64,000 nt of DNA from Pseudomonas farsensis (GTDB lineage: Bacteria; Pseudomonadota; Gammaproteobacteria; Pseudomonadales; Pseudomonadaceae): positions 744,001 through 808,000 of the forward strand of contig NZ_JABWRF020000001.1 in NCBI RefSeq assembly GCF_014268805.2, given 5' to 3'. The translations under genes were made by a program, and so were the position numbers. Positions 48,957 to 58,568 of this stretch are shown here, piece after piece (position 1 is the first letter of the stretch; each line of letters opens with the position of its first letter). The notes under the pieces were generated by a model. It did no database searches, was not told the origin of the DNA, and was given only the letters and a program-made list of their open reading frames with translations.

Positions 48957-50381
48957 ATGGCTTTTCCCTCCATTTCCCATCACGGTGGCGCGCGCGGCGT
49001 CACTGGTTCCTGTCACCAGCTTCATCTCGACAGCACCACCAGCCTGCTGATTGATTGCGGCCTGGAGCAGGGCGCGGATGCTGCGCACGCAGCGCCACGC
49101 GGTCAGCTTGGTTTCGATATCAGCGGCGTCCAGGCGCTGGTGGTCACCCACGTGCACCTTGATCATGTCGGCCGCATCCCGGCGCTGTTCGCCGCAGGCT
49201 TTCGCGGCCCGATCTACTGCAGCGAGCCCTCCGCCAAGCTATTGCCGCTGATACTCGAAGACGCCTACAAGCTGGAAGTCAGTAGCGACGCGGCCCAGGT
49301 GGCGCGCTACCTGGCGTTTCTGCAGCAACACATCGTAGTGCTGGCGTTCGAGCAGTGGTACACCGTCGTCGATCAGCCACAGGTGCACTGCGCCATCCGT
49401 TTGCAGCGCGCTGGCCACTTGCTCGGCTCGGCCTACGTCGAGTGCGAGGTAGGCGAGGGTGGCCGTAACACGCGCGTCGTGTTCTCAGGTGACCTCGGTG
49501 CGCCCGACAACCCCTTGCTGCGCCCGCTGCAGCCGCCTGAACGTGCCGACGTGCTGGTGCTCGAAAGCACCTACGGTGACCGCCTGCACGCCGACCGCAG
49601 CGACCGGCGCAAGGCGCTGGAAGCCGCCATCGACAGGGCACTGCTCGACCAAGGCACGGTTCTTATCCCTGCGTTCAGCCTGGGCCGTACGCAGGAGCTG
49701 CTGTATGACCTGGAAGACATCCTTCACCGCAAGTCCTTGTTGAACAAGCCTGGCGGTAGTGCTGCGGGCGACTTCCCTGACTGGTCGCAATTGCCGATCA
49801 TCCTCGACTCGCCCCTGGCGCGGCGTATCACCGATGTGTACCGCGAACTGCACCAGTTCTGGCGCGCCGAGGCCCGCGACCGGGTCGTGCAGGGGCGCGA
49901 ACCGCTAGGCTTTCGGCAGCTCATCAGCATCGACACCCATGCCCGCCACCAGCAGGTGGTGAACTACCTCAAGAGCACCGGGCGGCCAGCTATCGTGATT
50001 GCCGGCAATGGCATGTGTTCGGGTGGGCGCATCGTCAATTACCTCAAGGCCATGCTCGAGGACTCGCGGCATGAGGTGCTGTTTGTGGGGTATCAGGCCA
50101 AGGGCACGCCGGGGGCGGTGATTCAGGCGAGCGAGGGGGCGGAAGGGTTTGTGCAGATTGATCTGGATGGGCGGATGTATGACATCAGGGCCAAGGTGAT
50201 GAGTTTGGGTGGGTATTCGGGGCATGCGGATCAGGCGGGGTTGGTGCAGTTTGCGTCGGGATCTGCCGCCGGGAAAATTCTGCTGGTGCATGGCGAGGCG
50301 AGGGCCAAGGCTGTGCTGAGCAATGCCCTGAAGCTCCGTTTTGCGGAGCTTGGGCGTGATGTTCAGTTTGAAATACCTTGA
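48957..50381 (+). CDS. Metallo-beta-lactamase-fold beta-CASP RNA-processing nuclease
   Basis: A 474-residue protein of the YSH1/CPSF73-like group. The metal motif VTHVHLDHVGRI (HxHxDH) is near residue 65, further ligands occur in AGHLLGSAY and FSGDLGAPDN, and beta-CASP motifs follow (VLESTYGDR, PAFSLGRTQELL, NGMCSGGRIVNYL, GGYSGHADQ). RNA cleavage is the family role; the target is unknown. It stands between the conserved ihfB-lapA block and the polysaccharide island, and ends 11 bases from the opposing wbpM stop. Confidence 0.88.
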   Translation: MAFPSISHHGGARGVTGSCHQLHLDSTTSLLIDCGLEQGADAAHAAPRGQLGFDISGVQALVVTHVHLDHVGRIPALFAAGFRGPIYCSEPSAKLLPLILEDAYKLEVSSDAAQVARYLAFLQQHIVVLAFEQWYTVVDQPQVHCAIRLQRAGHLLGSAYVECEVGEGGRNTRVVFSGDLGAPDNPLLRPLQPPERADVLVLESTYGDRLHADRSDRRKALEAAIDRALLDQGTVLIPAFSLGRTQELLYDLEDILHRKSLLNKPGGSAAGDFPDWSQLPIILDSPLARRITDVYRELHQFWRAEARDRVVQGREPLGFRQLISIDTHARHQQVVNYLKSTGRPAIVIAGNGMCSGGRIVNYLKAMLEDSRHEVLFVGYQAKGTPGAVIQASEGAEGFVQIDLDGRMYDIRAKVMSLGGYSGHADQAGLVQFASGSAAGKILLVHGEARAKAVLSNALKLRFAELGRDVQFEIP

Positions 50382-50392
50382 CTGGGGTGCGC

Positions 50393-52390
50393 TCAGTGGC
50401 TGTCGGAGCGGCGCCGTTGGTAGGCCCAATCCACGATTTCCCCTTCAGGGGAGTAGCCGCTGACAGTTTCTCTCAATAGTTGGCGAACCCGGTTGAAATC
50501 CTCTCTGGCCACAGCGTCCAGCAGCAGTGACAGGTTGCCCTTGAGCGCCTCCCAGCCTATGTAATCCTCATTGGCGCTCATGATCATCGGGTGCTGGGTT
50601 GGCGAGACGTTGTCGCCGATCAGTAGTTCTTCATAGAGTTTTTCGCCAGGCCGCAAGCCGGTGAACTCGATGGCGATATCGCCGTGCGGGTTTTGCTCCG
50701 AGCGCACGCTCAGGCCGGAAAGCACGATCATCTTTTCGGCCAAGGTTGCTATGTTTACCGGGTCGCCCATGTCGAGTACGAACACGTCGCCACCTAGGCC
50801 CATGGAGCCGGCCTGGATAACCAGTTGTGCTGCCTCCGGAATGGTCATGAAATAACGAGTGATCTTCGGGTGGGTTACGGTGAGGGGGCCACCGGCCTTG
50901 ATCTGCTTGTGGAACAAGGGGATCACTGAGCCGGACGATCCTAAAACATTTCCGAAACGCACCATGGTAAAGCGGGTCTTGTTGACTTGGGCTACGTTTG
51001 CAGAATCGCCATACAATGCGGGCGCGGTTTCTTTGCTCAATGCTTGAAGTGTCAGCTCTGCCAGGCGTTTAGTGCTGCCCATGACGTTGGTGGGGCGTAC
51101 GGCCTTGTCGGTTGAGATGAGCACGAAGTTGGCAACGTTCGCCTGCAGGGCTGCTTGGGCTGTGTTGAGCGTGCCGATCACATTGTTGAGGATGCCTTCG
51201 GCAATATTGTGCTCAACCATGGGTACGTGCTTATAGGCGGCTGCGTGGTAGACGGTGTTGACATGCCACAGCAGCATGGTGTCGTGCAGGTGCTTCTGGT
51301 TGCGTACGGAGCCCAGAAATGGCAGCAGTTGCACGCGAAGGGCGTCGCGCTCGATGCGCTGTTCCAGCTCACTCTGAATGTTGTACAGGTTGAGCTCGCT
51401 ATGCTCGAACAGCAGCAATGCCTTTGGCTTGAGAGTGACTATTTGGCGGCACAGCTCCGAGCCAATCGATCCCCCGGCGCCAGTTACCATCACAACCTTG
51501 TTGGTGATGCAGTGTGCCAGCAGGTCATTCTGTGCGGGTACGCTGTCGCGACCGAGCAGGTCGGCGATATCGACCTCCTGAATGTCGTCAACCTTTACCC
51601 GGCCGCTGGCCAGGTCCATGACGCTCGGTACGCTGCGTACATGCAGGGGGAAGTGTTCCAGCAAGTTGAGGATTTCCCGGCGCCGGGAGCGGCTGGCCGA
51701 CGGAATCGCCAGTAAAATCTCGTCTGCGCCCGTTTCGTCGATCATGCGCTGGATGTCTTTGCGGCTGTAGACCTGGAGCCCGGAAATCACACGGTTTCTG
51801 AGGCTTTCGTCATCGTCGATGAATGCCACGGGGTACATCGTCCGGTCCAGGCGCAGGGCGGCCATCAGCTGGTTACCAGCGGTGCCTGCGCCGTAGATGG
51901 CTACCTTTGGCAGGCCGTGGTCACGGCTGGTGAACGGCATGTGTTGCTTGGTGGCGTACCAGTCGCCGAGGAAGTACTGGCGCATGATGAGCCGCAGGCC
52001 GCCGATCATCACGGTGCTTAGCCACCAGTAGTTGAATACGATGGAGCGCGGCACCACGGTCTCGTGGTTGCTGTACCAGTACACCACCAAGGCCAGCACC
52101 AAGGCCGAAAGCGTAACGGCCTTGGCGATGGTGATAAGGGCGTCGTTGCCGAAATAGCGTAGTACCGCCCGGTACATGCCGAAACGGATGAAGATAGGTA
52201 TAGCCACCAAGGGAGCTGCTGCATACAGCCAGGGGTGAGCAAGCAGTGGGTTGCTCAGGTCATCGAAGCCAAGGCGCACGACGAACGACATGCTCAGCGC
52301 TAGCCAGAGCAGTAGCACGTCGGTGATCACTTGCAGTATCCGCTTGTAGCGGCGGGGGAGCGCCAGCATGCGCTTTCTAAAAAGTTCCAT
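50393..52390 (-). CDS. wbpM: WbpM-type nucleoside-diphosphate-sugar 4,6-dehydratase
   Basis: A large membrane-bound UDP-GlcNAc C6-dehydratase/C4-reductase that starts UDP-QuiNAc/FucNAc-type sugar synthesis for O-antigen. It has about 665 residues: four hydrophobic segments (about 10-150), a first Rossmann domain (VAIYGAGTAGNQLMAAL) and the SDR catalytic domain (VTGAGGSIGSELCRQ). The catalytic set is STDKA with Met in TNVMGSTK replacing the usual Tyr, a known WbpM feature. The start is set at 52390 (MELFRKRM); an ATG at 52417 is possible. WbpM near ihfB is the classic pseudomonad O-antigen landmark. Confidence 0.92.
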   Translation of the reverse strand: MELFRKRMLALPRRYKRILQVITDVLLLWLALSMSFVVRLGFDDLSNPLLAHPWLYAAAPLVAIPIFIRFGMYRAVLRYFGNDALITIAKAVTLSALVLALVVYWYSNHETVVPRSIVFNYWWLSTVMIGGLRLIMRQYFLGDWYATKQHMPFTSRDHGLPKVAIYGAGTAGNQLMAALRLDRTMYPVAFIDDDESLRNRVISGLQVYSRKDIQRMIDETGADEILLAIPSASRSRRREILNLLEHFPLHVRSVPSVMDLASGRVKVDDIQEVDIADLLGRDSVPAQNDLLAHCITNKVVMVTGAGGSIGSELCRQIVTLKPKALLLFEHSELNLYNIQSELEQRIERDALRVQLLPFLGSVRNQKHLHDTMLLWHVNTVYHAAAYKHVPMVEHNIAEGILNNVIGTLNTAQAALQANVANFVLISTDKAVRPTNVMGSTKRLAELTLQALSKETAPALYGDSANVAQVNKTRFTMVRFGNVLGSSGSVIPLFHKQIKAGGPLTVTHPKITRYFMTIPEAAQLVIQAGSMGLGGDVFVLDMGDPVNIATLAEKMIVLSGLSVRSEQNPHGDIAIEFTGLRPGEKLYEELLIGDNVSPTQHPMIMSANEDYIGWEALKGNLSLLLDAVAREDFNRVRQLLRETVSGYSPEGEIVDWAYQRRRSDSH

Positions 52391-52530
52391 AACCCTCAGT
52401 GTTTCCTTTGAGCTCATGCTCTTGCGCGCAATGATCTCACAGCATTGGGTGATTTTGTTGTGCTGGCATGGAGTTGCCTGAAGGAGGAAGCCACCGCGCT
52501 GCTGAAGGATCATCCAGCGCGGGAGGGGGC

Positions 52531-53850
52531 TCAGTGTTGGCTTTTGTCGAAGGGTGCCAGTAAACCGTTCTCGATCAGCGGTTTGGCGATTCGCACCAGG
52601 TCTTGGAAGGGGTGATCTATTTTCTCCGCGATTTCCAGCAGGCTGAGGGTGCCATCACAGTACGAGATAAGCCCCATCATCGTACGGACCTTGCCGGCAG
52701 TATCCTTTGTGCTGATTGTAGGATAAAGACCGCGTTTTCCTAACTGAGGTTCACAGAGTACCGTGCACTTGAGTGTCTGATTGTTTTCGATGATTTCCAA
52801 TGCGTCGCGAAGAGCGGCGAAGCCTCCGCCGAGCCCGGCAGGGGTGACCAGGGTGAGGTCATCCAGTGAGGTGTGGTACTCAGGGAACTCGCCGTATTTG
52901 CTGCGCATGATGGTGGCGATTGGCAAGTCGATGCCGGGGGCGCAGTACTGGCGTTCGTCGCTTCCGCGATCCATCCACGTGTAGCGTTTATAATTCCGGT
53001 CGATGTGCTGTAGGGCGTGTCTAGCGGCTTTGTCTGACAGCGTTTCGCCGTTGCGCGAGGGGAGGAATGAGTAGCAGCGATCATCGCCAACGCAGGAAAT
53101 ATTGAAGCCGGCGATCACCTGTTGTTTGAGTTGCGTATGGTGTTTGCTCAGATAGACGATTGAGCCAATTGTCTCGGGAATGAAGACAACCCTGTATGTG
53201 TACTTCCGTGAAGGCAGTGACATTAGCCAATTGATCAAGGCCGTTGTCACCACTGGGCCAGACAGCTCGTTGTTGGCCATGGATGGGTGGCACACGTAAG
53301 TGGACAGGAACACTTCTTGAGTGCTTTCTCCCGGGATTACGATGTGCGCATAGTTGAGAACGCCTGGCTTGAGTTCTGCGTCGATTACGGCGCGGTAGTT
53401 ACCGGGTTTCAGGGCTAGGCGTTGCGTATGGGTCAGGCAGAAACCCCAGCGTCGGGAGTAGTAGGACGTGATGTAGGGAATCGCCTCCGGTTGCGCTGGG
53501 AGCGAATAAAGATGCTGTTGGAGTTCTTCCAGTGTCAAAACAGTGTCGATGGGCTCTGAATAGCCCAGGACGTGCAAGTTGTTGGTTTTGAAGTCGATAA
53601 GCCGGTTGCCGTTGGCGTCCTCGAGGTAGGCATCCTTGATATGCCATTCGTTCGGGACGTTCCAGTCGAATGCTTGATAGCCGCTCGGTACTTCTTCGAT
53701 CTGAAGGCCGGGCAGGTGTTCGCCAATGATTGCAAGGGTTTCGCGCACGCCCGGACCCGTGAGGCTGCGGCAGATCGGGAACAAGCGTTGTGCCAAGGTA
53801 TGGCAGTACTCGCCGACCTCAATGTCGGTAAAGTTACTGTTGTACTTCAT
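52531..53850 (-). CDS. DUF4910 aminopeptidase-like protein of polysaccharide clusters
   Basis: A 439-residue protein with an M28-peptidase-like fold. The putative metal region is STYVCHPSMANNELSGP, and later residues (DRGSDERQYCAPG, PEYHTSLDD) complete a possible zinc site. A winged-helix tail follows (TLSLLEIAEKIDHPF). The true activity is unknown. Such genes occur in O-antigen and capsule loci, so an amidase or deacylase acting on a sugar intermediate is possible but only inferred. Its start lies 17 bases inside the end of the upstream AAC(3)-like gene (overlap 53834-53850), so the two are coupled. Base composition is AT-richer than the core genes. Confidence 0.78.
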   Translation of the reverse strand: MKYNSNFTDIEVGEYCHTLAQRLFPICRSLTGPGVRETLAIIGEHLPGLQIEEVPSGYQAFDWNVPNEWHIKDAYLEDANGNRLIDFKTNNLHVLGYSEPIDTVLTLEELQQHLYSLPAQPEAIPYITSYYSRRWGFCLTHTQRLALKPGNYRAVIDAELKPGVLNYAHIVIPGESTQEVFLSTYVCHPSMANNELSGPVVTTALINWLMSLPSRKYTYRVVFIPETIGSIVYLSKHHTQLKQQVIAGFNISCVGDDRCYSFLPSRNGETLSDKAARHALQHIDRNYKRYTWMDRGSDERQYCAPGIDLPIATIMRSKYGEFPEYHTSLDDLTLVTPAGLGGGFAALRDALEIIENNQTLKCTVLCEPQLGKRGLYPTISTKDTAGKVRTMMGLISYCDGTLSLLEIAEKIDHPFQDLVRIAKPLIENGLLAPFDKSQH

Positions 53851-54619
53851 AGAGAATGCCTTTTGCCTTTCCTTCCTTCAAAATCCTGGAAGCTTCATTG
53901 AAAACCGTGGCTGCTTTAACAACGCGCATGCCAGAACCTATACCTGGGCGGGTGCCGCTGTAGAAACCGTTCTCCCACAGCAGCTCGCCCATGGGGTTTA
54001 CGTGTGTCAGTACGCCTTGCTCAATATCCCTTACAAAAAGGCCGTACCGCCTTTCGGAGGTAAGGCCTTCGGCATCGGTGTAGGGGCCGGAGAATGTCTT
54101 GTGATATCGATAAGGGGCGGATAATGACTCTTCTACATAATGGTAGAACGTCATGCTGTGTTGTTCAGGTAAGTCGATAACGCCAATTTTCCCATCCAGT
54201 TGGTGGAGTACGGCAAATGGCGAGTCCGCACCGTAACCGCTGAAATTATCAATGCCCGCAAAGGCGGGTGCGTGTTTGCCAACGATGGCGAACGAGTAGA
54301 TGGGGTGGCCGGTGCGAACTGCGCCAGGCCATTGCCGGACACTTTCCGTCAGTGCGCCCATGGCGCTCTTTGAGGTTCGTATGTCGAACGCAATGCCTTG
54401 GGTAAAATCAAAGTTGAAGAGCGGGGCGACCAGCGTGCCTTCCTCTCCAAGCGCAATCAGCAGGCTTTGGACGATGAGGGCGGGGTCTGCTTTAGCACCC
54501 GACTTTACCAAGCGGCGCAAGAGCCTGGAAATACTGCTGTGGATGAGTATGATGTCGCCACGCTCGATACCTGCGGCTTGCCACTCACAGGCTAGCGTCT
54601 TAACGATCTTGTCACTCAT
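53834..54619 (-). CDS. AAC(3)-family N-acetyltransferase-like protein
   Basis: A 261-residue member of the aminoglycoside 3-N-acetyltransferase/YokD fold family. It shows the early ILIHSSISRL and GTLVAPLFNFDFTQG stretches and the conserved SVRQWPGAVRTGHPIYSFAIV region. In this polysaccharide context it more probably acylates an amino sugar than an antibiotic. It is the first gene of the minus-strand arm, transcribed into DUF4910 and then wbpM. The ATG at 54617-54619 follows AGGAGG. It is intact and has lower GC than the chromosomal average. Confidence 0.8.
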   Translation of the reverse strand: MSDKIVKTLACEWQAAGIERGDIILIHSSISRLLRRLVKSGAKADPALIVQSLLIALGEEGTLVAPLFNFDFTQGIAFDIRTSKSAMGALTESVRQWPGAVRTGHPIYSFAIVGKHAPAFAGIDNFSGYGADSPFAVLHQLDGKIGVIDLPEQHSMTFYHYVEESLSAPYRYHKTFSGPYTDAEGLTSERRYGLFVRDIEQGVLTHVNPMGELLWENGFYSGTRPGIGSGMRVVKAATVFNEASRILKEGKAKGILYEVQQ

Positions 54620-55118
54620 TAGGAGGCCCTTTCATCAATAAGGCGCACACTTTGGATGAACGCCTCCTGCGTCGTCAAGCAAAGCACGGTGGCAGCTGCT
54701 GGCCCTAGGTTCTACTGCTTGTCACGCTTTGTTGTGTGTTGCTTCGGGTTTATCAATTGACTGCTCTGGAGCGATTGAGCGCTTATGTCAACGAGTTCGT
54801 AGCACCGCTAGTGGCTCGCCAGGCGCTGTGTAAAAAGGCAGGGTAGGTGAGGTTGCATTGAAATCATATCAGAATGGCTTCGTGCGTCAGCAACGATGGG
54901 CGAGATTCCGGTGCTATTCGGCTTGCATGACCTGCGTCTCGAGTTTTCGAGCCGTGCCCCGATATGGCTGTCGGCTGAGCTTGCTCAATCGTCGGATAGA
55001 CAGAAAAGGATGAACGGCGGGGTTGATGGCGTTATAATCCTTCGATTTTGCTGTCGGGCAGTATTGGGGTTGGTGGCAAATTGCTGTAGCCCTCCTTTTC
55101 GAGAGCGTTTTCTGTATT
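54620..55118. other. Divergent control region of the polysaccharide island (499 bp)
   Basis: No convincing gene. It separates the minus-strand arm (AAC(3)-like first) from the plus-strand flippase and pse operon and must hold promoters for both. It is clearly AT-richer than the surrounding chromosome. No JUMPstart/ops GGCGGTAG element is seen. Confidence 0.65.
55010..55038 (+). promoter_or_regulatory. Possible promoter of the flippase-pse operon
   Basis: A perfect TATAAT at 55033-55038 has a weak -35 candidate (ATGAAC, 55010-55015) at 17-bp spacing. It lies about 80 bases before the flippase start. Weak evidence on the -35 side. Confidence 0.35.
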
Positions 55119-56396
55119 GTGCGGATTCCAAGCTTGCTGCCTTTAATCAATATCTTCTTGCGTGCGTCGACCTTGCTGGCGAAATTCCTTTTGGTCTTCC
55201 TGCTCGCGCGTTTCCTGACGCCCGGGGAAGTGGGTATCTACGGGCTGCTGGCAGCGACGGTTGGCTATGCGCTGTATGCGGTAGGGCTTGATTTTCACGC
55301 CTACTCGACGCGCGAACTGCTCACGCGTGAGCGCACAGGGTGGGGTGGGTATCTCAAGTCTCAGGCCGTTCTCTGCGTGCTCCTTTATGGGGGGCTGGCG
55401 CCTGTGGCCCTTGTCGTGTTTGCAGCCGGGTGGCTACCTTGGGTCTTGCTCCCCTGGTTTGTTTGCCTATTGGTGCTGGAACATCTCAATCAGGAACTCA
55501 TGCGCCTGCTGATTACCTGTGGCTATCAGCTGATTGCAACCCTCAGCCTGTTTTTGCGATCCGGGCTGTGGGCGATCGTGGTCGCGTTGATGATGATGCT
55601 CGACCCCGCATGGCGCACGCTTGAACATGTGCTCCAAGCGTGGGTCGCTGGGTCTGCATTCGGTGTTGTGGCGGCCGTTTGGCAATTGTCCAGGCTCGGT
55701 ATCGGGGGCTGGCATGCGTCGGTGGACTGGCCCTGGCTGCGCCGTGGTATCGCCGTGGCTGCGCCGATGCTGGTCGCGACGTTGTCGCTTCGAGCGCTGT
55801 TCACCTTGGATCGGTATTGGTTTCAGGCGTTGGTCGATCTCGATACCCTTGGCGCCTATGTGCTGTTTGCCAGTATCAGTACCGCGCTAGTTGCATTTCT
55901 GGACGCCGGCGTATTCGCCTTTAGCTACCCGGCTCTGATCAAGGCCTACCACGCGCACGACCCGGTGGCTTTCGTGGCGCAACTGAAAAAGCTGTTCAGC
56001 CACACTGTATTGCTGTCGCTCGGTTTCGTGCTTTGCGCTCTGGCATTGATCTACCCGTTACTCTCCTGGCTCGACAAGCCGCTGTACGTCGAGCATGGGT
56101 CGCTGTTCCCGTGGTTGCTCGCGGGGACCTGCATCTATGGCCTGGGCATGGTTCCCCACTATGCCCTTTATGCGCAGTCGCTGGACAAGCCGATCATCCA
56201 GAGCCATGTGCTCGGCCTGGCCGTGTTCGTTATTTTAGGTGCCTCGCTGTCGCCATGGCTGGGTGGCCTGGCCGTTCCGGTGGGGGTGTGTTGTGCATTT
56301 GTTTTCATACTGTGCTGGAAGGTGTGGTCGTTCTTGCGGCTGACCCCGGCACCGTTTCGCTCATTCCGTCCTGTCGATCGCCAGGACGTCATCTAG
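55119..56396 (+). CDS. wzx: Wzx-type polysaccharide flippase
   Basis: A 425-residue protein with about 12 transmembrane helices, of the MATE/polysaccharide-transport superfamily. The N-terminal segment LLAKFLLVFLLARFLTPGEVGIYG is typical of O-antigen unit translocases. It would flip undecaprenyl-linked repeat units across the inner membrane. The start is a GTG at 55119 without a clear ribosome-binding site, so it is uncertain. It precedes pseB by 12 bases, in the same direction. It is intact. Confidence 0.8.
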   Translation: MRIPSLLPLINIFLRASTLLAKFLLVFLLARFLTPGEVGIYGLLAATVGYALYAVGLDFHAYSTRELLTRERTGWGGYLKSQAVLCVLLYGGLAPVALVVFAAGWLPWVLLPWFVCLLVLEHLNQELMRLLITCGYQLIATLSLFLRSGLWAIVVALMMMLDPAWRTLEHVLQAWVAGSAFGVVAAVWQLSRLGIGGWHASVDWPWLRRGIAVAAPMLVATLSLRALFTLDRYWFQALVDLDTLGAYVLFASISTALVAFLDAGVFAFSYPALIKAYHAHDPVAFVAQLKKLFSHTVLLSLGFVLCALALIYPLLSWLDKPLYVEHGSLFPWLLAGTCIYGLGMVPHYALYAQSLDKPIIQSHVLGLAVFVILGASLSPWLGGLAVPVGVCCAFVFILCWKVWSFLRLTPAPFRSFRPVDRQDVI

Positions 56397-56408
56397 GGAA
56401 GCCGTAAC

Positions 56409-57407
56409 ATGCTAACCAACAAGACCATTTTGATTACCGGTGGTACCGGCTCGTTCGGCAATACTTTTGTGCCAATGACCCTGGCCAAATACAACCCTAA
56501 AAAAATCATCATCTTTTCGCGCGATGAGATGAAGCAGTGGGACATGGCCAAGAAGTTCGAAGGTGATCCGCGCGTACGTTTCTTCATTGGTGATGTCCGC
56601 GACAAAGAGCGCCTTTACCGTGCCCTTGATGGCGTCGATTACGTGGTTCACGCCGCAGCCACGAAGATCGTGCCGACCGCCGAATACAACCCGTTCGAAT
56701 GCATCAAGACCAACATCAACGGCGCCATGAACCTGATCGATGCCTGCATCGACCGTGGTATCAAGCGCGTTGTGGCGCTGTCCACCGACAAGGCCAGCAG
56801 CCCGGTCAACCTGTACGGGGCCACCAAACTGGCCTCCGACAAGCTGTTCGTTGCTGGTAACTCATACGCCGGTGGCCATGAGACCCGTATGGCGGTAGTG
56901 CGTTATGGCAACGTCATGGGCTCCCGTGGTTCGGTCATCCCGTTCTTCATGTCGATCAAGGACAAGGGCGAGCTGCCGATCACCGATGAGCGCATGACCC
57001 GCTTCATGATTTCGCTGGAAGAGGGCGTCGAGCTGGTGTGGCATGCCTTTGACGACATGGAAGGTGGTGAGATCTACGTCAAGAAGATCCCGTCCATGAA
57101 AGTCACCGACCTGGCGCGCGTAGTTGCCCCGGATGCTGCGCAGAAGGTTGTCGGCATTCGTCCGGGCGAAAAGCTGCATGAGCAGATGATCAGCGCCGAA
57201 GACTCGTACACCACCTATGAATACCCCGAGCACTTCAAGATCCTGCCGGTGATCAACGACTGGGCCACCTGCCCCAAACGCATCAAGGATGGCACCAAGG
57301 TCGCCGAGGGCTTCGTCTACGCCAGCGACAACAACAGCGAGTGGATGAGCGATGAGCAACTGCAGGCCTGGATCGACATCAACAAAGACAAGATCGGGAG
57401 CATCTGA
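56409..57407 (+). CDS. pseB: UDP-GlcNAc 4,6-dehydratase (inverting) PseB
   Basis: The first enzyme of pseudaminic acid synthesis: dehydration with C5 inversion of UDP-GlcNAc. It has 332 residues. The cofactor motif TGGTGSFG is at residues 10-17, and the catalytic region reads STDKASSPVNLYGATKL (with Tyr and Lys), then VRYGNVMGSRGSVIP. Unlike WbpM it is soluble and single-domain. It is followed three bases later by pseC. It is intact. Confidence 0.95.
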   Translation: MLTNKTILITGGTGSFGNTFVPMTLAKYNPKKIIIFSRDEMKQWDMAKKFEGDPRVRFFIGDVRDKERLYRALDGVDYVVHAAATKIVPTAEYNPFECIKTNINGAMNLIDACIDRGIKRVVALSTDKASSPVNLYGATKLASDKLFVAGNSYAGGHETRMAVVRYGNVMGSRGSVIPFFMSIKDKGELPITDERMTRFMISLEEGVELVWHAFDDMEGGEIYVKKIPSMKVTDLARVVAPDAAQKVVGIRPGEKLHEQMISAEDSYTTYEYPEHFKILPVINDWATCPKRIKDGTKVAEGFVYASDNNSEWMSDEQLQAWIDINKDKIGSI

Positions 57408-57410
57408 GCC

Positions 57411-58568
57411 ATGATCCCCTATGGTCGCCAGGACATCACCCAGGCCGATATCGACAGCGTGGTCGAAGTGCTGCAGTCCGATTTCCTGACCCAGGGGCCC
57501 ATGGTCCCCCGGTTCGAGCAGCGGGTTGCCGGGCATGTCGGCGCGCGTCATGCCCTGGCGGTCAATAGCGCCACCTCGGCGCTGCATATCGCTTGCCTGG
57601 CGTTGGGGCTCGGGCCTGGCGACTGGCTGTGGACCACGCCTATAACTTTCGTTGCCTCTGCCAACTGCGGTTTGTACTGCGGTGCCCAGGTTGACTTCGT
57701 GGACATCGACCCACGCACTTACAACCTCTGCCCGAATGCCCTGGCGGCCAAGCTGGAGGTGGCAGAGCGCGAAGGTCGGCTGCCCAAAGTGGTTGTGCCT
57801 GTGCACCTGTGCGGGCAGCCGTGCGACATGCAGGCCATCCATGCACTGGCGCAGCGCTACGGCTTCCGGGTGATCGAGGATGCGTCCCACGCCATTGGCG
57901 GCAAGTACCGCGATGGCTTCATCGGTGATGGGCGTTACAGCGACATCACTGTGTTCAGCTTCCACCCGGTCAAGATCATCACTACCGCCGAGGGCGGCAT
58001 GGCCGTCACCAATGATGACCAGTTGGCTGCGCGTATGGCATTGTTGCGCAGCCATGGGATTACCCGTGACCCGGCAGCGATGACTCATGAGGCCGATGGC
58101 CCGTGGTATTACCAGCAGATCGAACTGGGCTTCAATTACCGCATGACCGAGCTGCAGGCGGCTTTGGGGTTGAGCCAGATGGATCGACTGGACAGCTATG
58201 TGGCGCGCCGTCACGAGCTGGCTCGGCGTTACGATGAGAAACTTGCGCAGTTGCCGGTGCAGGCTCCCTGGCAGCACCCGGACAGCTATTCCGGGCTGCA
58301 TCTTTATGTAATCCGGCTGGCTTCGGCGGGCGCTGGCAAGTCCCACCGTCAGGTGTTCGAAGCGCTGCGTGAGCAGGGCATTGGCGTCAACCTGCACTAC
58401 ATTCCAGTGCATCTGCAACCTTGGTATGCGCGCATGGGCTTCAAGGCCGGGGATTTCCCCCAAGCCGAAAACTACTACCGCGAGGCGATCAGCCTGCCAA
58501 TGTTCCAGACCATGACTTTGGAACAGCAGGACGCGGTGCTGGCGGCCCTTGAGCACGTGCTGGCATGA
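57411..58568 (+). CDS. pseC: PseC-type UDP-4-keto-sugar aminotransferase
   Basis: A PLP-dependent DegT/DnrJ/EryC1 aminotransferase of 385 residues that aminates C4 of the PseB product. The PLP lysine is in FSFHPVKIITTAEGG near residue 185. Other landmarks are LALGLGPGDWLWTTPITFVA and HYIPVHLQPWY. It sits between pseB and the fused cytidylyltransferase gene, overlapping the latter by four bases. It is intact. Confidence 0.93.
   Translation: MIPYGRQDITQADIDSVVEVLQSDFLTQGPMVPRFEQRVAGHVGARHALAVNSATSALHIACLALGLGPGDWLWTTPITFVASANCGLYCGAQVDFVDIDPRTYNLCPNALAAKLEVAEREGRLPKVVVPVHLCGQPCDMQAIHALAQRYGFRVIEDASHAIGGKYRDGFIGDGRYSDITVFSFHPVKIITTAEGGMAVTNDDQLAARMALLRSHGITRDPAAMTHEADGPWYYQQIELGFNYRMTELQAALGLSQMDRLDSYVARRHELARRYDEKLAQLPVQAPWQHPDSYSGLHLYVIRLASAGAGKSHRQVFEALREQGIGVNLHYIPVHLQPWYARMGFKAGDFPQAENYYREAISLPMFQTMTLEQQDAVLAALEHVLA

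Noticed and set aside
53834..54619. Aminoglycoside resistance gene
   Set aside because: AAC(3)-fold proteins are common in polysaccharide clusters, and the gene is coupled to DUF4910 and wbpM. Nothing indicates a resistance cassette.
54896..55291. A 131-codon frame overlapping the flippase start
   Set aside because: It conflicts with the well-supported flippase frame, has no ribosome-binding site and no recognisable protein features.
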